Assembly: GCA_017425655.1 (NCBI GenBank)
Contig: JAFPAT010000075.1
Location: 1-42,527, forward strand
Direction of reading: 5' to 3'
Origin: Rikenellaceae bacterium
Lineage (GTDB): Bacteria; Bacteroidota; Bacteroidia; Bacteroidales; Rikenellaceae
DNA length: 42,527 nucleotides
This document shows positions 7,977 to 15,959 of this stretch, piece by piece. Numbering within the stretch: position 1 is the first letter of the stretch; each line of letters starts with the position of its first letter. The translations under genes were made by a program, and so were the position numbers. The notes beneath the pieces were generated by a model that saw nothing but the letters and a program-made list of their open reading frames with translations, had not been told where the DNA came from and did not search any database.

Positions 7977-8059
7977 TGATTTTTTATTGCCACACGACGA
8001 CAAATCGTTGTGAAAATTTTTGCCGTTCGTGCGGAAGGTTTGATTATAAATGACGATAC

Positions 8060-8090
8060 CAAAATTACAATATTTTATTGTATTGTCAAA
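8060..8090 (-). promoter_or_regulatory. Promoter of the AraC-type gene
   Basis: On the - strand TTTG (8090-8087), a 19-base spacer and TAATTTTG (8067-8060) match the Bacteroidetes consensus exactly. The predicted start near 8053 gives a leader of about 75 bases before the ATG at 7976. Confidence 0.75.
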
Positions 8091-8466
8091 ATTATACAAT
8101 CCCGCCTATAAGCCATATTTACAGCACAAATTTCGCCCTATTAAATTGTTATATAGCAGACATTTAATAATATACAAAAGTCTATTTTGGCATTAAACGC
8201 ACTGAAAACAGCCTAAAAGTCGTTGCTAAATCTTGCAAAAACCGATGTAAAAAACTGCAAAATTGATTCGTATCGAACACTATAACGCCCTTTTGTGATA
8301 GTGCAAAATTGACCAATTTCGCACTCCACACACCTCATCTCTCAAAAAGCCATCTGAAACATCTCGCCAAAATTCCCCGAAATGCCCTAAAAATCACCAC
8401 GAAAATCACTTCTCGCAAACTCCCCCGCCACCGCCAAAAGACGAAACTACTCCTCTTCCATACAGG
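8091..8466. other. AT-rich intergenic region with a dyad and repeated motif
   Basis: No gene is supported here. AGTGCAAAATT (8300-8310) and AATTTCGCACT (8315-8325) form an 11-base inverted repeat with one mismatch around a 4-base spacer. Part of it, TGCAAAATTGA, also occurs at 8256-8266 and 8302-8312. This could be a protein-binding site; it lies about 210 bp upstream of the araC-type promoter. A 62-codon + frame at 8309-8497 runs through the nhaA terminator and is not credible as a gene. Confidence 0.4.
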
Positions 8467-8505
8467 CAAAAAAAGGCGACAACCACCTCGTCGGTAGCTG
8501 TCGCC
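8467..8505 (-). terminator. Intrinsic terminator of nhaA
   Basis: GGCGACAACCACC (8475-8487) pairs with GGTAGCTGTCGCC (8493-8505), a 13-bp stem with two wobble pairs and a 5-base loop. On the - strand it is followed by seven T residues. Confidence 0.85.
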
Positions 8506-8546
8506 TTCAAATCTAATCGGCGAAACGATATAGGCCGAACGGCTGT

Positions 8547-9896
8547 TTAGTGGTGCTGCGGAGCCTCCTGCGGGAGTGTTTTATTCAAGAGCACACAACC
8601 GATAACGGCCGAGATTACAGAGCCTATCAGCACGCCCAATTTGGCCTCGCCGAGCAACGCTGCGCCCTCTGCGCCAAGCCCCGCATACGAGAGGTCGGCA
8701 ATAAACATCGACACCGTAAATCCGATACCGCAGACAACGCAAACACTTGCAAAGGCCCTCCACGAGGCACCCGCAGGCAGCGTAACGATACCCAGACGTA
8801 CCGCAAGCCACGAGAACGAAAATACACCAACGAACTTACCGATAACAAGACCAAGCATCACCGCCAGACCTACGCCCGAGAATAGGCCCTCAAGGCTCAT
8901 CTGCGAAAGATCTACACCCGCATTGGCAAAGGCAAAAAGTGGAATCACGATGTAATTGATCGGCGCGTGGAGTGTATCTTCAAGGTCTTGAAGCGGGCTG
9001 ATCATCTTATCGGCTGCCGATTCGATACTTTTGAGCGTGTGGATCTGATCGTTGGTCAGCACGATTGTATTGTGCAACTTATCGATCTCGATAACGGGGA
9101 ATTTATTGACATTGTTACGAATACGTTCGAGGTAGTGTCCCGTACCCATTTTCAGCGTTGCAGGGATGCAGAACGCCACAATCACACCCGCAATCGTCGA
9201 GTGGATGCCCGAATTGAGCATCATATACCACAACACCAGACCGATGGCAAGATAGAAGGTTTTTCGGCGGATTTTTGCCACATTTCCGACAATCAGAACA
9301 CCCACACACAATGCTGCCAGAGCCAAGAACATCAGATTGATATCCGACGAATAGAAGAGTGCGATTACGATAATGCCACCGAGGTCATCGGCAACGGCAA
9401 GGGCCGCAAGAAACATCTTCAAACCGATTGGCACACGCGTTTTGAACACAGCCAGAATACCCAACGAGAAGGCGATATCGGTCGCCATCGGGATAGCCAT
9501 ACCGCGCTGCATCGCGGCGCTGTCGGGACATACGAGCCAAAAGACCAAGACGGGAATCAACATACCTCCGCAGGCTCCGATAATCGGCAACAGGGCTTTA
9601 TCCATCGACGAAAGTTCGCCCACCTTGATCTCGCGTTTAATTTCAAGACCGACCGAGAGGAAGAAGATCGCCATCAGGAAGTCGTTGATCATCTGACCGA
9701 GCGAGATGGCGTGGCCGTTATGGCTGAAAAAGTTGAACTCGCCGACCGACAGACTGATTGGATTCTGCCACAACGCGAAGTACCACTCTTTAATATTCGG
9801 GATATTGGCACAAATAAGTGCAAGTACGGTGAAAAATATCAAGACGACGCTCGACGATGCGTGTCGTTTGAATTTGCTCAAAAAACTATAATTCAT
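8547..9896 (-). CDS. nhaA: Na+/H+ antiporter NhaA
   Basis: The 449-aa protein has about 12 membrane segments and the NhaA functional residues: IPMATDIAFSLGIL with Asp140 and AALAVADDLGGIIV with Asp170-Asp171, matching Asp133, Asp163 and Asp164 of the E. coli enzyme. It exports Na+ in exchange for protons and supports pH and salt homeostasis at the inner membrane. The length is above the roughly 390 aa of E. coli NhaA, with the extra residues mainly in a loop around SIESAADKMISPLQDLEDTL, as in other Bacteroidetes members. It stands alone, with a -7-like box (TAACTTTG, 9932-9925) upstream and a strong terminator downstream. Confidence 0.95.
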   Translation of the reverse strand: MNYSFLSKFKRHASSSVVLIFFTVLALICANIPNIKEWYFALWQNPISLSVGEFNFFSHNGHAISLGQMINDFLMAIFFLSVGLEIKREIKVGELSSMDKALLPIIGACGGMLIPVLVFWLVCPDSAAMQRGMAIPMATDIAFSLGILAVFKTRVPIGLKMFLAALAVADDLGGIIVIALFYSSDINLMFLALAALCVGVLIVGNVAKIRRKTFYLAIGLVLWYMMLNSGIHSTIAGVIVAFCIPATLKMGTGHYLERIRNNVNKFPVIEIDKLHNTIVLTNDQIHTLKSIESAADKMISPLQDLEDTLHAPINYIVIPLFAFANAGVDLSQMSLEGLFSGVGLAVMLGLVIGKFVGVFSFSWLAVRLGIVTLPAGASWRAFASVCVVCGIGFTVSMFIADLSYAGLGAEGAALLGEAKLGVLIGSVISAVIGCVLLNKTLPQEAPQHH

Positions 9897-10005
9897 CTCT
9901 TTCGTTTTTGTCTGTTTCGGGCGGCAAAGTTACAAACAAAATCCTCTCGCTATCCACCTCTACCGCATATTTTCGCACATCAAACCATATGCCGCCGAAG
10001 AAAAA

Positions 10006-10035
10006 CAAAAAAGCGACTGCCAAATGACAGTCGCT
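10006..10035 (-). terminator. Intrinsic terminator of the tRNA-Leu gene
   Basis: AGCGACTG (10012-10019) pairs with CAGTCGCT (10028-10035) around an 8-base loop. On the - strand it is followed by TTTTTTGTTTTT. It begins 3 bases after the tRNA 3' end. Confidence 0.85.
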
Positions 10036-10037
10036 CG

Positions 10038-10119
10038 TGCGGATAAAGGGACTCGAACCCCCACGCCTCTCGGCATCAGATCCTAAGTCTGACGTGGCTA
10101 CCAATTACACCATATCCGC
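10038..10119 (-). tRNA. tRNA-Leu, anticodon UAG
   Basis: Read on the - strand, the gene folds as a full cloverleaf of 82 bases. The acceptor stem is GCGGATA/TATCCGC with discriminator A. The anticodon arm is TCAGA-CTTAGGA-TCTGA, giving anticodon TAG (UAG). The long variable arm (GCCGAGAGGCG region) marks a class II tRNA, and the T arm carries GGTTCGAGTCC. CCA is not encoded. Confidence 0.95.
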
Positions 10120-10130
10120 ATAAGATCGCA

Positions 10131-10161
10131 CAAAGGTAGTAATTATTTTTTGAACTCCAAA
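10131..10161 (-). promoter_or_regulatory. Promoter of the tRNA-Leu gene
   Basis: On the - strand TTTG (10161-10158), a 19-base spacer and TACCTTTG (10138-10131) match the Bacteroidetes consensus exactly, about 12 bases before the mature 5' end. The tRNA therefore need not depend on read-through from the upstream gene. Confidence 0.75.
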
Positions 10162-10229
10162 AATTCGCTCATCAGTTAGTTGCCGTGCGCATTGCTGGCC
10201 GCATCGCCGACATACTCGCACGTAGGCAT

Positions 10230-11213
10230 TTAGCCGATCAGTGAAATCACTGTAAGGCCCACCAGCGCGAGATAGACAACCATCGAAAAGCGACCCTCGG
10301 CACGCACAAAGAGTAGCGGCATTGATACCGAAAGCGGCAACGACAGCAGCAGCCACGTGCAGCAATCCGACCCTTGGGCCAACGACGAAGAGAGGATCAG
10401 CAGAGCCAGCAGAACATAGAATATATGTATGCGGCGCGACTTGAATTTCAGTGCGCCCAGCTCGATCAGATAGACTCCGAGCGACATCAGCACCACAAAG
10501 AGCACTGCGCCCATTGCCAGCAGGTCCAACAGATTTGCACCGCCGAAGAGTGTATATCCCGATGCGGTTGTTGCAGCGGCGACCATTCGCTCGACCACGT
10601 AGCCGAAGTCGTAGCCCATACCCCACCAGATATACGAGGTCATCAGCACGGGCAGGCAGATACCGACAATTGCCACCACTACCTCACGCACAGGGCGGCG
10701 GAAGAGGAATATCACTGCGGGCAGGGCCAACATAACCGTTGCGGCAGGGGCATAGAGCAATGGCACAAGACCGAGGAAGAAGGCTCCTCGGAAGGTCGCT
10801 CCGAAGGCGTAACTGCGTTTGAAGCCCGCCTCGAAATTGCGACACGCAAGTAGCAGAGCGAGCATCGTTGCCCAACTACGCAGCCACTCCTCGCAGCCGA
10901 ACAGGCAGCACGAGCAGAGCGAGAACATCACCATTGCGATAAACGTGCGCACGCCATAGAGTTCATAGCGCACCGACGAGCGCGTAACCAGATATGCCGA
11001 CGAGATTGCCGTCATAAAGACCGCCACAACCGACCAGCCGCGATGTGCCCTCTGAAACGTCGCAAGAAGCTCTCCCAGAGGCGTTTCAACCGATAGTGCA
11101 GGCAGCTCGACCGAGTATGGCAGACGGAACATAAGTCCCAACACCGTCAGCGCAAGCGACGTTGCCAATGTCAGCAGCAGCGGCTGGCCCGTTATGTTTA
11201 TTTTATTGCTCAC
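10230..11213 (-). CDS. DUF6427-like multi-pass membrane protein
   Basis: The 327-aa protein is mostly hydrophobic with about 9-10 predicted membrane helices, including residues 11-28, 60-76, 84-103 and several toward the C-terminus. It resembles DUF6427 proteins of Bacteroidetes, which in flavobacteria often lie close to purD; the same neighbour is present here. Function is unknown. The start is GTG at 11213 (CAC on the + strand), with no ATG in frame close by. It ends 69 bp before the tRNA promoter region. Its own promoter is not obvious. Confidence 0.7.
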   Translation of the reverse strand: MSNKINITGQPLLLTLATSLALTVLGLMFRLPYSVELPALSVETPLGELLATFQRAHRGWSVVAVFMTAISSAYLVTRSSVRYELYGVRTFIAMVMFSLCSCCLFGCEEWLRSWATMLALLLACRNFEAGFKRSYAFGATFRGAFFLGLVPLLYAPAATVMLALPAVIFLFRRPVREVVVAIVGICLPVLMTSYIWWGMGYDFGYVVERMVAAATTASGYTLFGGANLLDLLAMGAVLFVVLMSLGVYLIELGALKFKSRRIHIFYVLLALLILSSSLAQGSDCCTWLLLSLPLSVSMPLLFVRAEGRFSMVVYLALVGLTVISLIG

Positions 11214-11247
11214 GCTTTTTCCTCTCTTTTGCTTGCTTCTGTAATCA

Positions 11248-11295
11248 AAAAAGCGGTCCGCCCGTTACCTCAATAGCAACTAACGAACCGCCTAA
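11248..11295 (-). terminator. Intrinsic terminator of purD
   Basis: On the - strand GCGGTTCG pairs imperfectly with CGGACCGC, closed at the base by GCGGT/ACCGC, and is followed by six T residues. It lies between purD and the DUF6427-like gene and would separate their transcripts. Confidence 0.65.
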
Positions 11296-11313
11296 ATTTC
11301 ACACCACGCGGAA

Positions 11314-12624
11314 TTACTCCTTGCCGTAGCGCATTACATCCTGACCAATGTCGCGACGGCAATACTTGCCTTCGTAGTTGATCTCGTCGATCGCGCCGTA
11401 GCTCTTCGCCAATGCCGAAGGGATATCCTCCGCCAACGAGGTTACAGCCAACACGCGACCGCCCGATGTGAGCGTCTTGCCCGCTTTGGCAGCCGTACCT
11501 GCGTGATAGATCTTCGTGCCTTCGGGCGTTGCAAGATCCAGACCGCTGATCTCCTTGCCCTTCTCGTAGGCCTCGGGATAGCCGCCCGACACGCAGACAA
11601 CCGTAATGGCAGTGCGAGGATCAATGCGCAGATTGCACTCGTCGAGCTGACCGAAGGCGATACCCTCGAAGAGCTCCATAATATCGCTCTCGATACGGGG
11701 CAGCACAACCTCGGTTTCGGGGTCGCCCATACGTACGTTATACTCAATCACATAGGGATCGCCACCGCAGTTCATCAAACCGATGAAGATAAAGCCGTGA
11801 TAGTCGATCTTGTCTGCCTCCAAGCCGGCAACGGTCGGGCGCACGATGCGCTCCTCAACCTTGCGCATAAACTCCTCGTCGGCAAACGGAACAGGCGAAA
11901 CGGCACCCATACCGCCCGTATTCAGACCTGTATCGCCCTCGCCGATGCGCTTGTAGTCCTTCGCAACGGGCAGGATCTTATAGTTTTTGCCATCGGTAGC
12001 GACAAATACCGAGCACTCAATACCACTCAAATACTCCTCAATGACCACACGAGCACCCGCCTTGCCGAACTTACCGTCGAACATCTGCTCCAACTCGCGG
12101 CGAGCCTCCTCCAGCTCGTCGAGAATAACCACACCCTTACCTGCTGCCAGGCCGTCAGCCTTCAACACATAGGGGGGACGCAGCGTGCGCAGGAACTCAA
12201 CGGCCTCCTCAACTTCGCCCTTGCCGAATGAACGGTAAGCGGCCGTGGGGACATTGTGGCGCATCATAAATGCCTTGGCATACTCCTTACTACCCTCCAA
12301 ACGGGCACCTTCGCCCGAAGGTCCGATTACGGGGATATGATAGATCTCGCTATCGCTGTGGAAGAAATCGACCACGCCGCGCACCAGCGGATCTTCGGGA
12401 CCCACCACGACGAGGTTGATATTATTACGCAGTACGAACTGCTTCACCGTACCGAAATCGGTCGGCGAGATCTCGACATTCGTACCTTCGAGCGCAGTAC
12501 CGGCATTACCCGGTGCGATATAAAGATTTGCTGTGCGGGGACTACGTGCAATGCTGTGAGCAAATGCGTGTTCGCGGCCACCCGATCCGAGCAGCAAGAC
12601 ATTGACTTTTTGTGGCAATTTCAT
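11314..12624 (-). CDS. purD: Phosphoribosylamine-glycine ligase PurD
   Basis: PurD joins glycine and ATP to 5-phosphoribosylamine to form GAR, the second step of de novo purine synthesis. The sequence has LLGSGGREHAFAHSIA near residue 13, the GPEDPL motif near 75, the ATP-grasp segment VLKADGLAAGKGVVIL near 155, and NTGGMGAVSPVP near 240. Starting at 12624 (MKLPQKVNVLLLG) gives 436 aa, close to the usual length of about 430; the longer frame from 12699 runs through the promoter. No other pur gene is adjacent. Confidence 0.95.
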   Translation of the reverse strand: MKLPQKVNVLLLGSGGREHAFAHSIARSPRTANLYIAPGNAGTALEGTNVEISPTDFGTVKQFVLRNNINLVVVGPEDPLVRGVVDFFHSDSEIYHIPVIGPSGEGARLEGSKEYAKAFMMRHNVPTAAYRSFGKGEVEEAVEFLRTLRPPYVLKADGLAAGKGVVILDELEEARRELEQMFDGKFGKAGARVVIEEYLSGIECSVFVATDGKNYKILPVAKDYKRIGEGDTGLNTGGMGAVSPVPFADEEFMRKVEERIVRPTVAGLEADKIDYHGFIFIGLMNCGGDPYVIEYNVRMGDPETEVVLPRIESDIMELFEGIAFGQLDECNLRIDPRTAITVVCVSGGYPEAYEKGKEISGLDLATPEGTKIYHAGTAAKAGKTLTSGGRVLAVTSLAEDIPSALAKSYGAIDEINYEGKYCRRDIGQDVMRYGKE

Positions 12625-12647
12625 AGTTTTGAATTTCTCCGTTTGGA

Positions 12648-12678
12648 CAAAGATACCAATAATTCTCGTTCTTGCAAA
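12648..12678 (-). promoter_or_regulatory. Promoter of purD
   Basis: On the - strand TTTG (12678-12675), a 19-base spacer and TATCTTTG (12655-12648) match the Bacteroidetes consensus. The predicted leader to the ATG at 12624 is about 17-20 bases. I see no purine riboswitch in it. Confidence 0.75.
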
Positions 12679-12819
12679 ATATCGGGCTTTGAATTTCAAA
12701 ATCGCTTTGGCGAAAACGCAGATTTCATCACACAGCCTTGCCCGCGCGCAACCAAAATCCGCCTGCCCAACGTATATACTATGCGTAGTGGCAAAAATGG
12801 AGAAACAGGACTATATGGG

Positions 12820-12850
12820 TTTGTGAATTATGATGTTTTTTATATATTTG
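12820..12850 (+). promoter_or_regulatory. Promoter of the secreted YD-repeat gene
   Basis: TTTG (12820-12823), a 19-base spacer and TATATTTG (12843-12850) match the consensus. The predicted start near 12857 leaves only about 8 bases before the ATG at 12865, which favours the ATG at 12877. Confidence 0.7.
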
Positions 12851-12876
12851 CGATATAATCACAAATGCACCTAAAA

Positions 12877-13893
12877 ATGAAACGACTGACACTTTCGATT
12901 TTGGCGATTTTGGCATTTGCCACCGCCGCAGCCCAAGAGCCAGCAACCAAGCGACACGGATACCGCGACAACGAGGGGTGGATGTTGCGTGGCAAGGTTA
13001 AGCACGTCGCAGAAGAGAACTTCTATGCAAGCAAAACGTCGGCGAGTAGCGAGATCGTGTTTGATTTCAACCGCGCAGGCGATGTGGTTCGTGAGCAGTA
13101 TCTCTATTCGAGCGATCCCTCGTCGAACCAAAATGGCGTGATCTACTACACCTACGACCAGCGTGGCAACTGCATCGAGAGGTATCACCCTACGGGCAAA
13201 ACCCGATTCGTTGTTCCCGTGCGAACGGTCTGCAAGTATGACGAGCGCGGGCTACCCGCAGAGGGTTACGAGGTGTATAGCGATAGTAGTGTGCATAACT
13301 ACGTCGCATACAAACACAATCGTAAAGGTCAGAAAATCAGAGAGTACGGCGGCACGTTCAATCTCGGACATAGAGCGGCGGTGGAGTCCTATCCCAAAAT
13401 TCGATATAAATATGACGCGGCGGGTAACTGCGTGAAAAAGATCGTTTACGACGGAAAGGGTAAGGTTGATGAAAAGACAAAGATGCGCTACGACAAACAG
13501 AACCGTCTGGTTGATGAACGCCGAAATTCGCACCGCAAGGATATGAAGTTGCGCCACCTGCGTCGCACAAAGGCTGTGATTTTCGATTATACACCCCACC
13601 AACGCAATACCTACCGCTACGACGAGCGCGGCAACTGTATCGAGCAGATTTCATACTTCCCCGTCGAAGACATTCGCGCCACAACCACCTACAAATTCGA
13701 CCAGATGGATAATTGCGTTGAGGAGCGTTTTCGTCAGGAACGGGGCGATAGCCTGCTCCGCCAATCTCTCGTTCAGACTCGCTATGAGTACGATGCGCAG
13801 GGTAATTGGATCAAGCGCACCGAATTCTTCGAGCACAAAGGCGAGTTCCGTCCCACGTTCATTATTCTCCGCGAGATCAGCTACTACGAATAA
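12877..13893 (+). CDS. Secreted protein with YD-type repeats
   Basis: The 338-aa protein opens with a signal peptide (KRLTLSILAILAFATAAAQ). Most of the rest is a run of about seven degenerate repeats of the form YxYDxxGNC(I/V)E: YYTYDQRGNCIERY, CKYDERGLPAEGY, YKYDAAGNCVKKIV, MRYDKQNRLVDER, YRYDERGNCIEQI, YKFDQMDNCVEER and YEYDAQGNWIKRT. These resemble Rhs/YD repeats that build beta-strand shells, but the protein is short and has no toxin or core-release domain. A cell-surface or periplasmic carbohydrate or peptide-binding role is possible; none is shown. It is monocistronic with its own promoter. Confidence 0.7.
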   Translation: MKRLTLSILAILAFATAAAQEPATKRHGYRDNEGWMLRGKVKHVAEENFYASKTSASSEIVFDFNRAGDVVREQYLYSSDPSSNQNGVIYYTYDQRGNCIERYHPTGKTRFVVPVRTVCKYDERGLPAEGYEVYSDSSVHNYVAYKHNRKGQKIREYGGTFNLGHRAAVESYPKIRYKYDAAGNCVKKIVYDGKGKVDEKTKMRYDKQNRLVDERRNSHRKDMKLRHLRRTKAVIFDYTPHQRNTYRYDERGNCIEQISYFPVEDIRATTTYKFDQMDNCVEERFRQERGDSLLRQSLVQTRYEYDAQGNWIKRTEFFEHKGEFRPTFIILREISYYE

Positions 13894-13957
13894 CTCTCGA
13901 AAACGAGTATTCGCCGAGTGGTGCAAAGAGATAGCAAAACGTGCCCCAAATGGCGTG

Positions 13958-14025
13958 CGATTTCGAAGAAATCGTCCACCTTCGCAGGCTCGCCCTTCGG
14001 GCGACCGCCCCAACCCGCGAAGGTG
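13958..14025. repeat. Three-hairpin structured intergenic element
   Basis: CGATTTC (13958-13964) pairs with GAAATCG (13968-13974). CACCTTCGC (13977-13985) pairs with GCGAAGGTG (14017-14025), and TCGCCC pairs with GGGCGA (13990-14004) inside that loop. All stems are perfect. There is no T-tract after them, so it is not a standard terminator. It may be a REP-like element or a structured RNA in the 3' region of the YD-repeat gene. Confidence 0.5.
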
Positions 14026-14090
14026 CACCCCCAGCTGCCGAACTTCAATTAAATAGAAACAAAGAAAAACCCATTTTCGTGATTTTTTCG

Positions 14091-14098
14091 TATATTTG
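14091..14098 (+). promoter_or_regulatory. Candidate -7 box for tdk
   Basis: TATATTTG matches the -7 consensus about 48 bp before the ATG. No TTTG is present at the proper upstream distance, so this is a partial match only. Confidence 0.45.
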
Positions 14099-14145
14099 CG
14101 AGGAGTTCAACCGATGATAATAATCGAAAAAGTATATAACCACCT

Positions 14146-14718
14146 ATGTTTTTGGAAAATGCCAGCCGCAAAGGCTATATCGAGGTGATCTGCGGATCGA
14201 TGTTCTCGGGCAAGACCGAGGAGTTGATCCGTCGCCTCAAACGCGCAAAGTTCGCAAATCAGCGCGTCGAAATCTTCAAGCCCAAGATCGATGTGCGCTA
14301 CTCTGACGAGGATGTTGTGTCGCACGACAGCAACGCTATTCGCTCAACGCCCGTCGATTCGTCGGGTAACATCCTGCTGATGTCGGCCGATGTCGATGTT
14401 GTGGGTATCGACGAAGCGCAGTTCTTCGATCAGAATCTGGTCGAGGTGTGCCGTCAGTTGGCCGATAATGGTGTGCGTGTGATCGTTGCGGGTCTGGATA
14501 TGGACTATCGCGGTGTGCCGTTTGGTCCGATGCCTGCACTGATGGCTACGGCGGAGTATGTTACCAAGGTACATGCAATCTGCGTGCGTTGTGGCAATCT
14601 GGCGCACCATTCGCACCGCTTAACCGCTGACAGCAAGCTCGTTATGCTCGGCGAAAAGGACACCTACGAGCCTATCTGCCGCCACTGCTTCCGCGAACTT
14701 TACAATAAAGAGAAGTAG
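14146..14718 (+). CDS. tdk: Thymidine kinase
   Basis: The enzyme phosphorylates thymidine with ATP in pyrimidine salvage. The 190-aa sequence has the P-loop GSMFSGKT (residues 17-24), the DEAQFF segment with catalytic Glu90, and a structural zinc site from CxxC pairs at Cys146/Cys149 and Cys178/Cys181. Length and order match the type II (TK1-like) family. It stands alone between a structured intergenic element and a shared terminator with the convergent esterase gene. Confidence 0.95.
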   Translation: MFLENASRKGYIEVICGSMFSGKTEELIRRLKRAKFANQRVEIFKPKIDVRYSDEDVVSHDSNAIRSTPVDSSGNILLMSADVDVVGIDEAQFFDQNLVEVCRQLADNGVRVIVAGLDMDYRGVPFGPMPALMATAEYVTKVHAICVRCGNLAHHSHRLTADSKLVMLGEKDTYEPICRHCFRELYNKEK

Positions 14719-14741
14719 GTTTTTTCGCCATCTAAAAATTA

Positions 14742-14770
14742 AAGCCGCACCCTCGGGATGCGGCTTTTTC
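14742..14770. terminator. Bidirectional terminator between tdk and the esterase gene
   Basis: AAGCCGCA (14742-14749) pairs with TGCGGCTT (14759-14766), followed by TTTC on the + strand and preceded by an AT-rich run that provides T residues on the - strand. It serves the two convergent genes. Confidence 0.75.
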
Positions 14771-14793
14771 TTTATATTGCAAATTGCAACCAC

Positions 14794-15888
14794 CTACTTC
14801 CAGCCTGTCAGCTTGGAAAGTCCATCGATGACGTACTTCGACATCTTCGCCTGACCATTACGATTGGGGTGGTATGATGCGCCATAGTCCGTCTTGTAGT
14901 CATAGATATCACTCGGGATTTGGACCATTGCCGTATTGGGTATTGTCGCAACCATCTCCTTCACGCACTCCACAGCCGAGGCCGAATGTATGACGCACAA
15001 AATGGGCAGCTGATCGTTGCCCCACTCCGCGCGCAAACGCTCGATAAATGCGCGATAGCCATCGGCAAATTGCTCCGCAGTAGGACGATTAGGTTTGCTG
15101 AAATCGTTGGTACTCAATGCAATGACAAGAGCATCAGGACGATACGAACTCTTGCGGAAATTCCACTTGGAGTTAAGGTCATTATCATAGAGATAGAACG
15201 CACGCGAGCTCATCGTATATTTGGGATTGGAGGTCTGCTCCTCATCGCCATAGTTGCGCACCAGACCGCAACCCGAATGTGCAATGAGCGTGTAGTCCGC
15301 GCCAAAACGCTCGGCAGTCATTGCTGCGTATGTATAACGGCAATTCTCGGTCTCGGCAGTGAAGGGGTCGCTGGGGTTGGTGCCCTCGGTTCCATAGCCA
15401 CAGGTATAGGAGTCGCCATAGAATTCGATGTGGCGTGAGGGTTTCAAATCATCGGTCGGAAGCAGTGTGCCGTTGGTCGTGATCGCGTGCAACGTAATGC
15501 GGCCCAAATCGCCCTCGGTCGCCTTCTGAATTCGGATCAGGTGCTCACCATCGGCATTGGGGACATCGTAAAGCACATATTTGGCACGACTCTTTTTCGT
15601 AACAAGTTTTGGTTGTTCCCTGCCATCGATCCACAAATTCAGGTAGTTACGGCCCGTATCACTCATTTCGAGCATCAAATAACTGCCACGAAAACGGATG
15701 TCGAGATAGACTCCGCACCAATCAAACGAGATCGAACCATCGCTGGCAGCGGCCGTACGACCCACTACGCGAGTAGGCGAAGCGGTGATCGAAGAGGATG
15801 TATAGATAGGTTCCGGATTAACAGGTTCCGGATCCTCGCACCCGACAAACAGCGCACATAAAAGCGCCCAAAAGAACAGTCGTTTCAT
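14794..15888 (-). CDS. CE2-like SGNH esterase, lipoprotein
   Basis: The protein starts with a lipoprotein signal (MKRLFFWALLCALFVGC; lipidated Cys17). Residues about 30-140 form a beta-rich N-terminal domain and residues 150-364 an SGNH hydrolase: FYGDSYTCGYG with nucleophile Ser160, LSTNDFS with Asn270-Asp271, and DYGASYHPN with His340. This two-domain layout is typical of carbohydrate esterase family 2 (acetyl-xylan and related deacetylases). It is probably anchored to the outer membrane and removes O-acetyl groups from plant or host glycans. The start is the ATG at 15888; the codon before it is GTG. There is no adjacent glycan-utilisation locus. Confidence 0.8.
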   Translation of the reverse strand: MKRLFFWALLCALFVGCEDPEPVNPEPIYTSSSITASPTRVVGRTAAASDGSISFDWCGVYLDIRFRGSYLMLEMSDTGRNYLNLWIDGREQPKLVTKKSRAKYVLYDVPNADGEHLIRIQKATEGDLGRITLHAITTNGTLLPTDDLKPSRHIEFYGDSYTCGYGTEGTNPSDPFTAETENCRYTYAAMTAERFGADYTLIAHSGCGLVRNYGDEEQTSNPKYTMSSRAFYLYDNDLNSKWNFRKSSYRPDALVIALSTNDFSKPNRPTAEQFADGYRAFIERLRAEWGNDQLPILCVIHSASAVECVKEMVATIPNTAMVQIPSDIYDYKTDYGASYHPNRNGQAKMSKYVIDGLSKLTGWK

Positions 15889-15934
15889 CACGGAATTTTT
15901 TTATATATATTTTAATTATATTTAATCAAAAAAA

Positions 15935-15959
15935 ATTGTGAATTGTGAATTGTGAATTT
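15935..15959 (-). repeat. ATTCACA heptad repeat overlapping the folC stop
   Basis: Read on the - strand, three copies of TTCACAA/ATTCACA run directly on from the folC stop codon (15958-15960) and then into a T-rich run. Similar repeats occur at the ends of cmk, ispH and the comM gene. Confidence 0.8.

Noticed and set aside
7977-8099. Longer start for the AraC-type gene
   Set aside because: The extension contains a consensus promoter with a 19-base spacer, so it is the upstream region and not coding.
8309-8497. 62-codon open frame on the + strand
   Set aside because: It is a basic low-complexity frame that runs through the nhaA terminator; no start signal supports it.
8967-10046. 359-codon open frame on the + strand
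   Set aside because: It is opposite nhaA and runs into the tRNA-Leu region. It has no recognisable domain and a composition typical of antisense frames.
12877-13893. YD-repeat gene as a polymorphic Rhs toxin
   Set aside because: It is only 338 aa, has no variable C-terminal toxin domain and no immunity gene beside it.
15935-15959. ATTCACA tandem units as a CRISPR array
   Set aside because: Units are 7 bases with no spacers and no cas genes nearby.
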